Positions 27,176 to 35,956 of a stretch of DNA of 64,000 bases are shown here, one piece after another. The stretch is taken from NCBI RefSeq assembly GCF_000719865.1, contig NZ_JOID01000001.1:1-64000 (forward strand), given 5' to 3'. Positions within the stretch are counted from its first letter, which is position 1. Each line of letters opens with the position of its first letter. The DNA comes from Streptomyces albus subsp. albus. GTDB lineage: Bacteria; Actinomycetota; Actinomycetes; Streptomycetales; Streptomycetaceae. Both the position numbers and the translations under genes were made by a program. The notes beneath the pieces are model-generated. The model had not been told where the DNA came from, made no database searches, and saw only the letters and a program-made list of their open reading frames with translations.

Positions 27176-28594
27176 TCAGCGGATGCCGAGTGCGGCCAAG
27201 GTCCGGCACTGGACGGCCGTGGGCCGGGCGGGCCAGTAGAGGTAGCAGATGCCGCCCGTGCCGCTCGCCTCCTTGCCGGAGGCGTTGTAGCGCTTGGTCC
27301 TCAGCCAGATGTTCTCGAACTGGCGGCGCTTGTAGACACGGCGGACCGCGTCGTTGCTGTCGCTCGCCGGGTCGTTGGCGATGACGTCGCCGTCCTCCGT
27401 GAAGCCGATGAGGCACATCAGGTGTCCCGCGGTGCCGTAGCCGGCGCCGTCGAGCTCCGGCTCCAGGAAGGACTGGGACGTAATGACCGGGATGCCCGCG
27501 CCGATCAGCTTCTCGGCGTCGTTCAGGGAGCCGAGCCGGGTGACGATGCCTTGCATGTCGCGGTACGTCGCGGCGTAGGCGGCGTTGAAGGGCCAGTTGC
27601 CGCAGCCGTCGTACTGGTAGTCGAAGGTGTAGCGGGCGGCGTGGCAGACCTGAGGGTCAGCGAACTCCGGATTGACCCAGGCGAGTTGCTTCTTTGTCGG
27701 CTTGCGGCCCCAGTACTCGACGACCATCTGGGAGGAGGTGGGGCTGCACCAGGCCTCGCCGCCGTTGTCGTATTCCGGGTACTCGCCGATGTGGATGTTC
27801 TGGGAGTAGCGCGGCACCTCCAGTTCGCGGGCGGCCGCCGCGCCGGCCTCCGAGGCCGGGACGGTGAAGCGGTCCGGGATGTCGGAGGCCATCGCACCGA
27901 GCCGCCAGACCACCGGGGTGCGGTCGCTGCCCGGCTTGCGGTAGAGGGTGAGCCGCAGCCGGTACGAGGCGAGGCGCAGGTCCCCGGCGGAGCCGTTGAC
28001 GGAGAAGGTGTCGGTCCAGACGCTGCTCCGGCCGTCCGACTGGTCGTCGACGGAGGTGCGGCGGATGTCGCCGTCGCCCGCGGCCCAGCGGCCCATCACG
28101 TACCAGGGAGTGTCGGTGCGGTCGGTGTACGTGCCGCGCAGCTCGACCTGGAGCCAGGTGCCGGCCGGGGTGTGGGCGTTCCAGGAGGGGACCACCTCGT
28201 TCGCCGGGACGGAGAGCCGGCGGACCGGGCCGGTCCAGGTGGCGTACTCCCAGGTGGCGGTCTTCCGCGTGTGCGGGTCGGTGTAGTCGGTGCGGCCGGC
28301 GGGGCGGGCGATGGCCAGGCCGGGTCTGCGGCCGGGGCGGACGGCGGTGCCCTTGGCGGCGCCGCTCCGCCAGTCCGGAGCGGTGGTCCAGCCGTGGTAG
28401 TCCACGCGGGGCACGCCCCTCCCGGCGGTGGTGTCGGACAGGTCCGTGGCGGCGGTATCGGCGCCCGGGCCCGCCGGGATCGCGGAGCCCCGCCCTCCGC
28501 CGGGGGCGGCGAAGGCGGCGGGGGCCGCGGCGGCACCCGCCGCCGTGGCGAGGGCGGCGGCCAGGATGGTGCGCCGTGGTGTGGGTGAGGTCAT
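27176..28594 (-). CDS. Secreted C39-family peptidase-like protein
   Basis: A 472-aa protein with a Tat-type signal (PRRTILAAALATAAGAAAAP, cleavage near AFAAPGG). The N-terminal half (about 60-270) is a beta-rich region with repeated WTGP/WAAGD-type tryptophans. The C-terminal half is a C39-like cysteine peptidase: catalytic Cys in GEAWCSPTSSQM, His in GTAGHLMCLIGF, Asp/Asn in VIANDPAS. Unlike bacteriocin C39 domains it is not fused to an ABC transporter. The ATG at 28594 has GGGGGAA upstream. It probably acts on extracellular peptides or cell-wall material. Confidence 0.85.
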   Translation of the reverse strand: MTSPTPRRTILAAALATAAGAAAAPAAFAAPGGGRGSAIPAGPGADTAATDLSDTTAGRGVPRVDYHGWTTAPDWRSGAAKGTAVRPGRRPGLAIARPAGRTDYTDPHTRKTATWEYATWTGPVRRLSVPANEVVPSWNAHTPAGTWLQVELRGTYTDRTDTPWYVMGRWAAGDGDIRRTSVDDQSDGRSSVWTDTFSVNGSAGDLRLASYRLRLTLYRKPGSDRTPVVWRLGAMASDIPDRFTVPASEAGAAAARELEVPRYSQNIHIGEYPEYDNGGEAWCSPTSSQMVVEYWGRKPTKKQLAWVNPEFADPQVCHAARYTFDYQYDGCGNWPFNAAYAATYRDMQGIVTRLGSLNDAEKLIGAGIPVITSQSFLEPELDGAGYGTAGHLMCLIGFTEDGDVIANDPASDSNDAVRRVYKRRQFENIWLRTKRYNASGKEASGTGGICYLYWPARPTAVQCRTLAALGIR

Positions 28595-28820
28595 GCGGAT
28601 TCCCCCAGTCATGGGCCGTTCCGGCCTCGGAGCTGAAGCACGGTCAGGGGCTGCGCGGTCCGCGGACGCGGGCCGGCGCCTCCGCGGGGGTGTTCCACTA
28701 TCCCCGTCGTGATACCCGCCGACCAGCACTCATGCGCGCATGTCGGCATGATTAATGGTTGATACCACTGGAGGAGCAGCCGGCCCGCGACCCGCTCCGG
28801 GCGGGCCGTACCGTGACGGG

Positions 28821-29417
28821 GTGGACTCCGCCGAGCACTCGGACCTCGCCGCCCTGGCCCGGCGGCTGCGCGCGCTGCCGCCGTCCTGCGGTCCCGTGCG
28901 GCTGGTGGCCGTCGACGGCCATGCCGGGTCGGGCAAGAGCACCTTCGCCGGGCGGCTCGCCGCCGCCCTCGGCGGGGCGCCGGTGCTGCGGCTGGACGAT
29001 CTCGCCACGCACGACGAGCCGTTCGGCTGGACGGACCGGCTCGTCCGCGAGGTCCTCGTCCCGTTCGGCCGCGGCCGGGCCGCCCGCCACCGCGTCTACG
29101 ACTGGCACCGGAGGCGCTTCGCCGGAGAGCGGGAGCTGCCGCCCGCGCCGGTGGTTCTGCTGGAGGGCGTCGGCGCCGGGCGGCGGGCCCTGCGGCCGTA
29201 TCTGGCGCTGCTGATCTGGATGGAGACCCCGCGCGACACGGCGTGGGAGCGGGGGCGGCGGCGCGACGGCCCGGAGCTGTCCGCGTTCTGGGACGGCTGG
29301 ACCCGGTCGGAGCGGGAACACTTCGGATACGACCCCACGCGCCCCCATGCCGATCTTCTGGTACGGCAGCGACCCGAGGGATACCTGTGGTTCAGGAGGC
29401 CCCCGGGGACGGAATGA
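28821..29417 (+). CDS. Uridine kinase-like P-loop nucleotide kinase
   Basis: A 198-aa P-loop protein with Walker A VDGHAGSGKSTF (about 28-39), an Asp pair in LRLDDLATHDE, and VVLLEGVGAG as the Walker B-like strand. It resembles the uridine kinase-like family common in actinomycetes; the phosphate acceptor is not known. GTG 28821 was chosen: the extra 22 codons upstream (from ATG 28755) have clearly poorer GC bias at the third position and no ribosome site. Confidence 0.75.
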   Translation: MDSAEHSDLAALARRLRALPPSCGPVRLVAVDGHAGSGKSTFAGRLAAALGGAPVLRLDDLATHDEPFGWTDRLVREVLVPFGRGRAARHRVYDWHRRRFAGERELPPAPVVLLEGVGAGRRALRPYLALLIWMETPRDTAWERGRRRDGPELSAFWDGWTRSEREHFGYDPTRPHADLLVRQRPEGYLWFRRPPGTE

Positions 29418-29515
29418 CTCCCTCCCGGTTTCACGGAGCGTGACCAAATCCACTCGCTGCGCAGTCCGGCCCCGGTGGAGCCCCCGTGAGGTGGCCGGAA
29501 GTCCGCGAACTCGGC

Positions 29516-29545
29516 TTGACCTGGCGGCCGGACAGGTCTTACGTT
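29516..29545 (+). promoter_or_regulatory. Promoter of a probable small RNA
   Basis: TTGACC (29516-29521) and TACGTT (29540-29545) are 18 bases apart. The predicted start at about 29552 coincides with the first base of a stable hairpin, and no open frame follows before a terminator. Confidence 0.6.
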
Positions 29546-29551
29546 CTGAGT

Positions 29552-29620
29552 GTGCGCCCCTCCGGGGCCGCACCCAGACGCGAAGCCCCCGGTTGTTCCC
29601 CCGTGATCGGGGGCTTCGTT
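29552..29620 (+). ncRNA. Probable structured small RNA of about 70 nt
   Basis: The sequence begins with a hairpin 29552-29573 (GTGCG-CCCC stem, TCC loop, one bulged C) and ends with an 11-bp perfect hairpin: CGAAGCCCCCG (29581-29591) pairs with CGGGGGCTTCG (29608-29618) around a 16-base loop containing a run of C, followed by TTCTG. Promoter, compact RNA and terminator together make a self-contained unit. C-rich loops recall the actinobacterial 6C RNA family, but I cannot confirm membership. The flanking intergenic space (29418-29889) shows nothing else except a small hairpin CGATCAC-N5-GTGATCG at about 29672-29690. Confidence 0.6.
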
Positions 29621-29889
29621 CTGCCCTGACACCTCACAAAAGCCGCAAGACGGACAGAAATCCGCCACCGACGATCACACTCGGTGATCGTGCGCCCCCT
29701 CCCCCTCGGCGCCCCCCGTGAAGGGCCGATACCGCCCCTCACCTGGGCGGCGCCCTTCGGCGTGCCCTCCCGCCACGGGTACGATGCCAGACGGGAGGAA
29801 TCGCAAGTCCCTCCCACGGCGCGGTGGTTGAAAGGCTGCGGCCCGGCGTCCGCCGGCCGCCACCACGGGGGCAGTTTGTGGGGGACGCG

Positions 29890-31860
29890 ATGGACTTCGG
29901 CATCCGGGGCCGGGACGACTCGCCGGCCGATCTCGCCTGGCTGCGCGCTGTCGACGCGTACACCATGGGGGCCTACGCGCAGGCGGAGGACGAGTTCCGG
30001 GCCGCGGTGCGCAGGGACCCGGGGATGGCCGACGCCTGGCTCGGGCTGCACGCCCTGCGCGTGGAGCCGGCGACGGCCCTGCTGCGGATGTACCGCCACC
30101 GCGACCGTTTCGGCGAACAGCGCGCCCGTCACCGGCGCAAACTCAACTCCTGGTACTGGCTGGGCTGGTGGGTCCAGCCCGTGCTGGAAAGTCCCCGCGA
30201 TCTGCTGCTGGCGCACGCCTCGCACTGGCTCGACGGCCGCCACGTCGCCGAGCTGGACCGCGCCCTGGCGGGCTGCCCCCCGGTCGACGCGGACCCGCAG
30301 GTGCGCTTCCTGCATGCCTGCCGCGCCTATCTCGTCAAGGACTGGGAGCTGCTCATCCGGCACACCGGCCCGCTCCTCGACGACCCGCTGCTCGGCATCG
30401 AGGCCGGCCTCTTCGGCGGCATGGCCCGGGTCCGCCTGGAGATGTACGGGCAGGCCGAACCGCTGCTCTCGGCGGCCCTGATGCGCTGCCGCAGCGAGCA
30501 GCCGCAGCGCAAGGAACTGCGCTACTGGCTGGCCCGCGCCCGCGAGGGCACCGGCCGCAGCGCCGCCGCCCTCCCCCTCTACCGGGCCGTGCACCGGGTG
30601 GACCCGGCCTTCATGGACACCGCCGCCCGGCTGGCCGCGATATCCGACGGCGACGGCCTGGAGGCGGGCGACCTGGCGGCCGTCTCCCTCGCCGGGACCG
30701 GCGGCCAGGACCTCCTGGACGCCATGGCGGACCCCGACGGCTACGGCTCCGACCCGCCCGCCGACCCCGGACGCGACTTCCCGCCCGCCGCCTCATCCGC
30801 ACCGTCCGCACCGTCCACCCCGTCCGCTCCCACGGCTCCCGGCCAGGACCCGGCGGGCGACCTCGACGGGCCCCTGTCCGGCCCGGCCCCCCTCGACGCC
30901 GACGGCATCCGCGAGAAGGCGGTCCTGCCGGTCCAGCCCCGCCCCGCCTCCCCGCTGCCGGACGGGCCGCCCGACCCCGTCCTGCTGGCCCAAGCCCTGG
31001 ACGAACTCGAACGGATGGTCGGGCTGGAGCCGGTGAAACGGCAGGTGCGGGCGCTCTCCGCGCAGCTGCACATGGCGCGGCTGCGCGCCGGTGAGGGGCT
31101 GCCGGTCCAGCCGCCCAAGCGGCACTTCGTCTTCTCCGGCCCCTCCGGCACCGGCAAGACCACGGTCGCCCGCATCCTCGGCCGCGTCTTCTACGCCCTC
31201 GGCCTGCTCGGCGGCGACCATCTGGTGGAAGCCCAACGCGCCGACATGGTCGGCGAGTTCCTGGGCCAGACGGCCGTCAAGGCCAATGAGCTGATCGACT
31301 CCGCGCTCGGCGGGGTGCTCTTCGTCGACGAGGCGTACAGCCTCTCCAACTCCGGCTACAGCAAGGGCGACGCCTACGGCGACGAGGCCCTGCAGGTACT
31401 CCTCAAGCGCGCCGAGGACAACCGCGACCGCCTCGTCGTCATCCTCGCCGGCTACCCCGAGGGCATGGACCGGCTGCTCGCCGCCAACCCCGGCCTCGGT
31501 TCCCGCTTCACCACCCGCGTCGACTTCCCCAGCTACCGGCCCCTGGAGCTGACGCGGATCGGCGAGGTGCTGGCCGCCGAGAACGGCGACTGCTGGGACG
31601 AGGAATCCGTCGAGGAACTGCGCAGTATCTGCGGCCACGTGGTCGACCAGGGCTGGATCGACGAGCTCGGCAACGGCCGCTTCCTGCGCACCCTGTACGA
31701 GAAGAGCTGCGCCTACCGCGACCTGCGGCTCGCGGGCTACACCGGCACCCCGACCCGCGAGGACCTGGCCACGCTGCGGCTGCCGGACCTGATGCAGGCC
31801 TACGGCGAGGTCCTGTCGGGCCGGGGCCCCCTCGGCCCCGGCCCGCAGTCCCCCCTCTGA
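29890..31860 (+). CDS. EccA/CbxX-like AAA+ ATPase with helical repeat N-terminus
   Basis: A 656-aa soluble protein. Residues 1-270 are TPR-like helical repeats (AYAQAEDEFRAAVRRDPGMADAW). A Pro/Ser/Ala linker (about 295-365) leads to a CbxX/CfxQ-type AAA+ domain with Walker A FSGPSGTGKTT, Walker B GVLFVDEAYSL and a pore-like GYSKGDAYGDEA, sensor block VVILAGYPEGM. This is the domain order of EccA, the cytosolic ATPase of type VII (ESX) secretion. No other ESX gene is in the window, so it is an orphan copy. ATG 29890 follows a G-rich ribosome site. Confidence 0.85.
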   Translation: MDFGIRGRDDSPADLAWLRAVDAYTMGAYAQAEDEFRAAVRRDPGMADAWLGLHALRVEPATALLRMYRHRDRFGEQRARHRRKLNSWYWLGWWVQPVLESPRDLLLAHASHWLDGRHVAELDRALAGCPPVDADPQVRFLHACRAYLVKDWELLIRHTGPLLDDPLLGIEAGLFGGMARVRLEMYGQAEPLLSAALMRCRSEQPQRKELRYWLARAREGTGRSAAALPLYRAVHRVDPAFMDTAARLAAISDGDGLEAGDLAAVSLAGTGGQDLLDAMADPDGYGSDPPADPGRDFPPAASSAPSAPSTPSAPTAPGQDPAGDLDGPLSGPAPLDADGIREKAVLPVQPRPASPLPDGPPDPVLLAQALDELERMVGLEPVKRQVRALSAQLHMARLRAGEGLPVQPPKRHFVFSGPSGTGKTTVARILGRVFYALGLLGGDHLVEAQRADMVGEFLGQTAVKANELIDSALGGVLFVDEAYSLSNSGYSKGDAYGDEALQVLLKRAEDNRDRLVVILAGYPEGMDRLLAANPGLGSRFTTRVDFPSYRPLELTRIGEVLAAENGDCWDEESVEELRSICGHVVDQGWIDELGNGRFLRTLYEKSCAYRDLRLAGYTGTPTREDLATLRLPDLMQAYGEVLSGRGPLGPGPQSPL

Positions 31861-31866
31861 AACCAC

Positions 31867-31890
31867 CGCGGACGCGCCGGCGCGTCCGCG
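31867..31890. terminator. Perfect-palindrome terminator between convergent genes
   Basis: CGCGGACGCGCC (31867-31878) and its exact complement follow without loop bases, ending seven bases after the stop of the AAA+ gene. It can serve both this gene and the opposing CNNM gene. Confidence 0.6.
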
Positions 31891-31957
31891 CGGACCCGCA
31901 CTGCCTTGCACCCGCACCGCCTGTACGGGGCACGCGAGTTGGCGCCCCGTGGCGCTG

Positions 31958-33301
31958 TCATCCCCGGACGGACGCCTCCCGGGCGGGGGCCCGCTCCGGG
32001 CGCCGGGTGACGACGCGGGCTCCCCGCTGGGCCGTGAGACGGCGGGAGCGGTGCGCGGGGTCGTGCACCTCGCCGACCAGGGTCTCCAGGACGTCCTCCA
32101 GCGCGACCAGGCCCAGGACCCGACCGGAGGCGTCCGCGACCTGGGCGAGATGGGCCGCGGACCGGCGCATCGCGGTCAGCGCGTCGTCGAGCGGGGTCTC
32201 CGCGCGGAGCACCGGCATGGGGCGCAGCGCGTGGCGGGGCAGCGCCTCGCCGGTCCGGAGCGTGCCGTCGCCGTCCCCGGCCGGACTCTCCGCCGCCGGG
32301 CCGTCCCCGGCCGCTCTCTCCCCCGCCGGACCGTCACCGGCCGGGCTTTGACCGGCCGGCGCCTCCCCCGCCGGCGTGCCCACCGAGGGCCCGGTGCCGT
32401 CCCGGCCCGGCGGGCGTCCGGGGACGGGGGCCGGGACCCCGCGGGCCTCACGGGCCTCGGGTTCGTCCGAGTCCAGGACGTCCTTGACGTGGACGTAGCC
32501 CAGGAAGCCGGCGCCCGTTCCGGTCCCGGTCCCGGCTCCGTCGCGTACGGGGAAGCGGGAGAAGCCGGTGCGCACGGTCAGCCGCTCGATCTCCCGGGCG
32601 GTCGCGCCGGGGCCGACCGTGACGAGGGCCGCCGGATCGAGCAGCACCTCGGTCACCGGTCTGCTGCCCATGTCCAGCGCGTCGGCCAGCCGTTCCTGCT
32701 CCTCCGGGGCGAGCAGACCCGCCTCGTGGGAGTCCGCGACGAGGCGGCTCAGCTGTTCGCTGGTGAAAACGGCCTCGACCTCGTCCTTGGGCTCCACCCG
32801 GAAGAGCCGGAGCACCAGGTGCGCGCAGGCGCCGAAGAGGGCCGTCACCGGACGGCACAGCCGGGCGAAGGCGACCAGGGCCGGGGCCAGCCGCAGCGCG
32901 GTCCGCTCGGGGGCGGCCATGGCGAGGTTCTTCGGCACCATCTCCCCCACGACGAGGTGGAGGAAGACGACCAGGGCCAGGGCGATGGCGTAGCCGAGCG
33001 GGTGCACCAGCGGCTCGGGCAGCCGGACGGCGTGGAAGACGGGCTCCAGCAGCCGGGCCACGGTCGGCTCGGCGACGGCGCCGAGGGTCAGCGAACAGAC
33101 CGTGATGCCGAACTGGGCGGCGGCCATCATCTGCGGCAGGTTCTCCAGCCCCGTCAGCACGGTGCGTGCGCGGGCCGAGCCGGCGGCGGCGAGCGGCTCG
33201 ATCTGGCTGCGGCGTACGGACACCAGGGCGAACTCGGCGCCCACGAAGAAGCCGTTGCCGAGCACGAGCACGGCGGCGAAGAGGAGTTGGAGCAGGCTCA
33301 T
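31958..33301 (-). CDS. CNNM/CBS-domain membrane protein (second of coupled pair)
   Basis: A 447-aa CNNM-type protein: membrane domain about 1-180 (LLFAAVLVLGNGFFVGAEFALV at its start), then CBS domains (DALDMGSRPVTEVLLDP and VALEDVLETLVGEVHDP). A Pro/Gly/Ala-rich insert with repeated PAGD/AGDGP units separates the two CBS motifs at about 300-370. The C-terminal CorC domain seen in its neighbour is missing. The ATG at 33301 overlaps the stop of the upstream gene as ATGA, so the pair is translated together and may form a heteromer. Role in metal ion transport is inferred from family. Confidence 0.85.
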   Translation of the reverse strand: MSLLQLLFAAVLVLGNGFFVGAEFALVSVRRSQIEPLAAAGSARARTVLTGLENLPQMMAAAQFGITVCSLTLGAVAEPTVARLLEPVFHAVRLPEPLVHPLGYAIALALVVFLHLVVGEMVPKNLAMAAPERTALRLAPALVAFARLCRPVTALFGACAHLVLRLFRVEPKDEVEAVFTSEQLSRLVADSHEAGLLAPEEQERLADALDMGSRPVTEVLLDPAALVTVGPGATAREIERLTVRTGFSRFPVRDGAGTGTGTGAGFLGYVHVKDVLDSDEPEAREARGVPAPVPGRPPGRDGTGPSVGTPAGEAPAGQSPAGDGPAGERAAGDGPAAESPAGDGDGTLRTGEALPRHALRPMPVLRAETPLDDALTAMRRSAAHLAQVADASGRVLGLVALEDVLETLVGEVHDPAHRSRRLTAQRGARVVTRRPERAPAREASVRG

Positions 33302-34950
33302 CGCGGGCCTCCCGCCCGTACCGGTCCGGCGGCACGGGCCGTGCCGGCCGGCCGCGCGGTCTCCGGGGCGCGCCGGCCGGTCCCGGTCCGTTCCGTGGCC
33401 GACGGGGCCGGCGGGGCCGCCCGGTCCGTGCCGCGGACCAGCGTGCCCGTGGCCGCCGGGCCCGCGGTGGCCGCGCCGGCGCGGCGGCCCCGGGCGGCGG
33501 GTGCCGCGGCCGGCCCGGCATGCGCCGGCACGCCGCGTGCCGCGGCCGCCTCCGCGGCCGTGCCGCGGTGCGGTGGCGGAGCGGCCGCGGCGGAGTCCGG
33601 CGTGCCCCGGCCGCACGCGCCTGCCGTGCCGTCCCGGCCACGCGCGCCGGCCGTCCGTACCAGCCGCACCGTCTCGGCCCGGTGGTGGCGGACCCGGTGC
33701 ACCCGCAGCCGCCAGCCGGGGAGTTCGGCGGTGTCCCCGACGGCCGGGATCCGGCCGAGGAGGTCGGCGACGAGTCCGGCCACGGTCTCGTACGGCCCGT
33801 CGGGCGCCGCCAGCCCGACGGTCCGCAGCGCGTCGATCCGGCAGCCGCCGTCGGCGTCCCACGCGGGCCGGCCCTCCTCGGCCGGGGCGGGGGCCAGTTC
33901 GGGCCGTCCGGCGGCGTCGTGCTCGTCGCGCACCTCGCCGACCAGTTCCTCGACGATGTCCTCCAGGGTGACGACCCCGGCCGTGCCGCCGTACTCGTCG
34001 ACGACGACGGCGATCGGCTGCTCCCGGCGCAGCCGCTCCAGCAGCCGCTGCACGGGCAGGGTCTCCGGCACCATCAGCGGCGGCACACTGACGCGCACGA
34101 CCGGCGTGCGCAACCGCTCGTGCGCCGGTATGGCGAGGGCGTCCTTCAGGTGGACCATGCCGACGACCTCGTCCAGCCGCTCCCGGTAGACGGGGAAGCG
34201 GGAGAGCCCGGTGGCCCGGGTGAGGTTGACGACGTCCGCCGCGGTGGCCGAGTCCTGCAGCGCGGCGACCCGCACCCGCGGGGTCATGACGTGCTGCGCG
34301 GAGAGCCCGGCCAGCGACAGGGTGCGGACGAACAGGTCCGCGGTGTCCTGCTCCAACGCCCCGGCGCGGGCCGAGTGCCGGGCGAGGGAGACCAGTTCAC
34401 CGGGCGTGCGGGCGGATTCCAGGACGTCGGTCGGCTCCACGCCCATACCGCGGACGAGCCGGTTGGCCACCCCATTGAGCAGGGCGATGACTGGCCGGAA
34501 GAGGGACGCGAAGGCGTACTGCGGTCCGGCGACGAACCGGGCGACCGCGAAGGGCCGCGACACCGCCCAGTTCTTCGGGACGAGTTCGCCGACGACCATC
34601 TGCAGGGCCGAGGCGGCGAGGACGCCGGTGACCACGGCCACGCCCGGCACGGCGCCCGGGGGCAGTCCGGCGGCGGTGAGCGGGCCGGTCAGCAGCCGGG
34701 CCAGCGCGGGCTCCGCGAGCATGCCCACCACCAGGGAGGTGAGGGTGATGCCGAGTTGCGTGCCGGAGAGCTGGAAGGAGAGCTCGCGCAGGGCCTTGAC
34801 GACGGTGCGGGCGCGCGGGTCGCCCTCGGCGGCGGCCCGTTCGGCGTCCGCGCGTTCGACGGTGACAAGACTGAACTCGGCCGCCACGAAGAAGCCGTTG
34901 GCGAGAATCAGCAGCAGGGCCGCGGCGAGCAGGAGAAGGGGAACGATCAT
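33298..34950 (-). CDS. CNNM/CBS/CorC-domain membrane protein (first of coupled pair)
   Basis: A 550-aa protein with a CNNM membrane domain (about 1-190), a CBS pair (about 205-330; VVVDEYGGTAGVVTLEDIVEELVGEV) and a CorC/HlyC domain (about 350-425). The last 120 residues are a Pro/Ala/Arg/Gly-rich tail with no predicted fold, unusual for the family. It overlaps the next gene by 4 bases. Paralog of the gene at 22.3 kb. Confidence 0.85.
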   Translation of the reverse strand: MIVPLLLLAAALLLILANGFFVAAEFSLVTVERADAERAAAEGDPRARTVVKALRELSFQLSGTQLGITLTSLVVGMLAEPALARLLTGPLTAAGLPPGAVPGVAVVTGVLAASALQMVVGELVPKNWAVSRPFAVARFVAGPQYAFASLFRPVIALLNGVANRLVRGMGVEPTDVLESARTPGELVSLARHSARAGALEQDTADLFVRTLSLAGLSAQHVMTPRVRVAALQDSATAADVVNLTRATGLSRFPVYRERLDEVVGMVHLKDALAIPAHERLRTPVVRVSVPPLMVPETLPVQRLLERLRREQPIAVVVDEYGGTAGVVTLEDIVEELVGEVRDEHDAAGRPELAPAPAEEGRPAWDADGGCRIDALRTVGLAAPDGPYETVAGLVADLLGRIPAVGDTAELPGWRLRVHRVRHHRAETVRLVRTAGARGRDGTAGACGRGTPDSAAAAPPPHRGTAAEAAAARGVPAHAGPAAAPAARGRRAGAATAGPAATGTLVRGTDRAAPPAPSATERTGTGRRAPETARPAGTARAAGPVRAGGPR

Positions 34951-35358
34951 GCCGCCGCCTCCGGCGAGAGGGCGGCGCGGGTACTACAGGACGAACCGTC
35001 CATCGGCTAAGGAATTCACTCCTCGGCTCGCAGGTGCCCCGCGGGGCACGCACGCTGCCGCGGTGCCCGTCCGGTGCGGGGCGGGGCGCGTGTCGCGCCG
35101 CCACGGCACAGGGTAATCACTGCTCCGGGGCCTGCGAAGACGCACGGACGGGCGATCCGGGGTTTCCCCGGGGGTGTGCCCTGGTGCCGGACGCGGGGGC
35201 CCCGGGGGTGGGCGGTGTTCCGTTCGGCCCGCCCGGTGCCGTTCCGTCCGCCCGGTCCACACGGTCCCGGCCGGTCCGCCCGGCCCCGTGCCCCTGCCTG
35301 GTCGGACCCGTCCCTCCGGTCCGGGCCCGTCCCGTCCGTCCCGTACCGCCCGGTCCGC
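34951..35358. other. Intergenic stretch without a supported gene
   Basis: This 408-bp region lies upstream of the CNNM pair. It is rich in short CCGGTCC/CCCGTCC repeats at 35220-35370. Frames across it are low-complexity. The AT-richer part at about 34980-35025 probably holds the promoter of the CNNM pair. Confidence 0.4.
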
Positions 35359-35859
35359 TCAGTCCGTCGGGGCCGCCCGGCGGCCGGTGCCGTGGTGGTC
35401 GGCGAGGGCCCGCAGCGCCCGGGCGTCGGCTATCGCCTTGTCCCGGGCGATGCCGGGCTGGATGCCCATCGCGGGCAGATGGGTGCCGTCGGCGAGATCC
35501 AGATGGACCCACGGGTCTCCGGGACGCAGGTTGACGCGGAGCACCTCCGCCCAGGAGAGGCGGCGCCGGGCAGTCAGGTTGACCACGGTGATGCCCTCCT
35601 CGTCCGCGTCGATGTGCGGACGGCTGAGCAGCACCATGACGCCGAGGCCGAGCAGTCCGGTGAGGATGAAGGTGGAGCGCTCGGTGAGGCTCAGGCTCGG
35701 CAGCACCAGGGCGAGGACCGTCAGGGTGGCGAGCACCGCCGCCCCCGCGCCGAGCAGGATCACCCGGGTGCGCGTCGGCCGGAAGGTGACGGGCAGCGCG
35801 GGCAGGCCGTCCGGGCCGGGCCGGCCGGCGGGCTCCCCGCCGGGGGTGGAGGGGGACAC
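35359..35859 (-). CDS. PH-domain (bacterial PH6-like) membrane protein
   Basis: A 166-aa protein with two adjacent membrane segments (RVILLGAGAAVLATLTVLAL and TFILTGLLGLGVMVLL) and a C-terminal PH-like beta domain (IDADEEGITVVNLTARRRLSW then WVHLDLADGTHLP). Proteins of this type lie next to hisG in many Streptomyces. GTG 35859 has CCGGAG upstream. Function is unknown; membrane association is clear. Confidence 0.75.
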   Translation of the reverse strand: MSPSTPGGEPAGRPGPDGLPALPVTFRPTRTRVILLGAGAAVLATLTVLALVLPSLSLTERSTFILTGLLGLGVMVLLSRPHIDADEEGITVVNLTARRRLSWAEVLRVNLRPGDPWVHLDLADGTHLPAMGIQPGIARDKAIADARALRALADHHGTGRRAAPTD

Positions 35860-35956
35860 GGGGTCTCCGGGGGTTCGGGCCCGCCGCCCGGGGCCGCCCC
35901 GGCCGGCCGATGTGCGCGGCGGGGCGGGGCCGCCCGGGCGGGCGCGGGCGGTGGTT

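Noticed and set aside
27071..28588. Plus-strand 505-codon frame through the 16-bp repeat
   Set aside because: Low-complexity complement of the C39-like peptidase gene.
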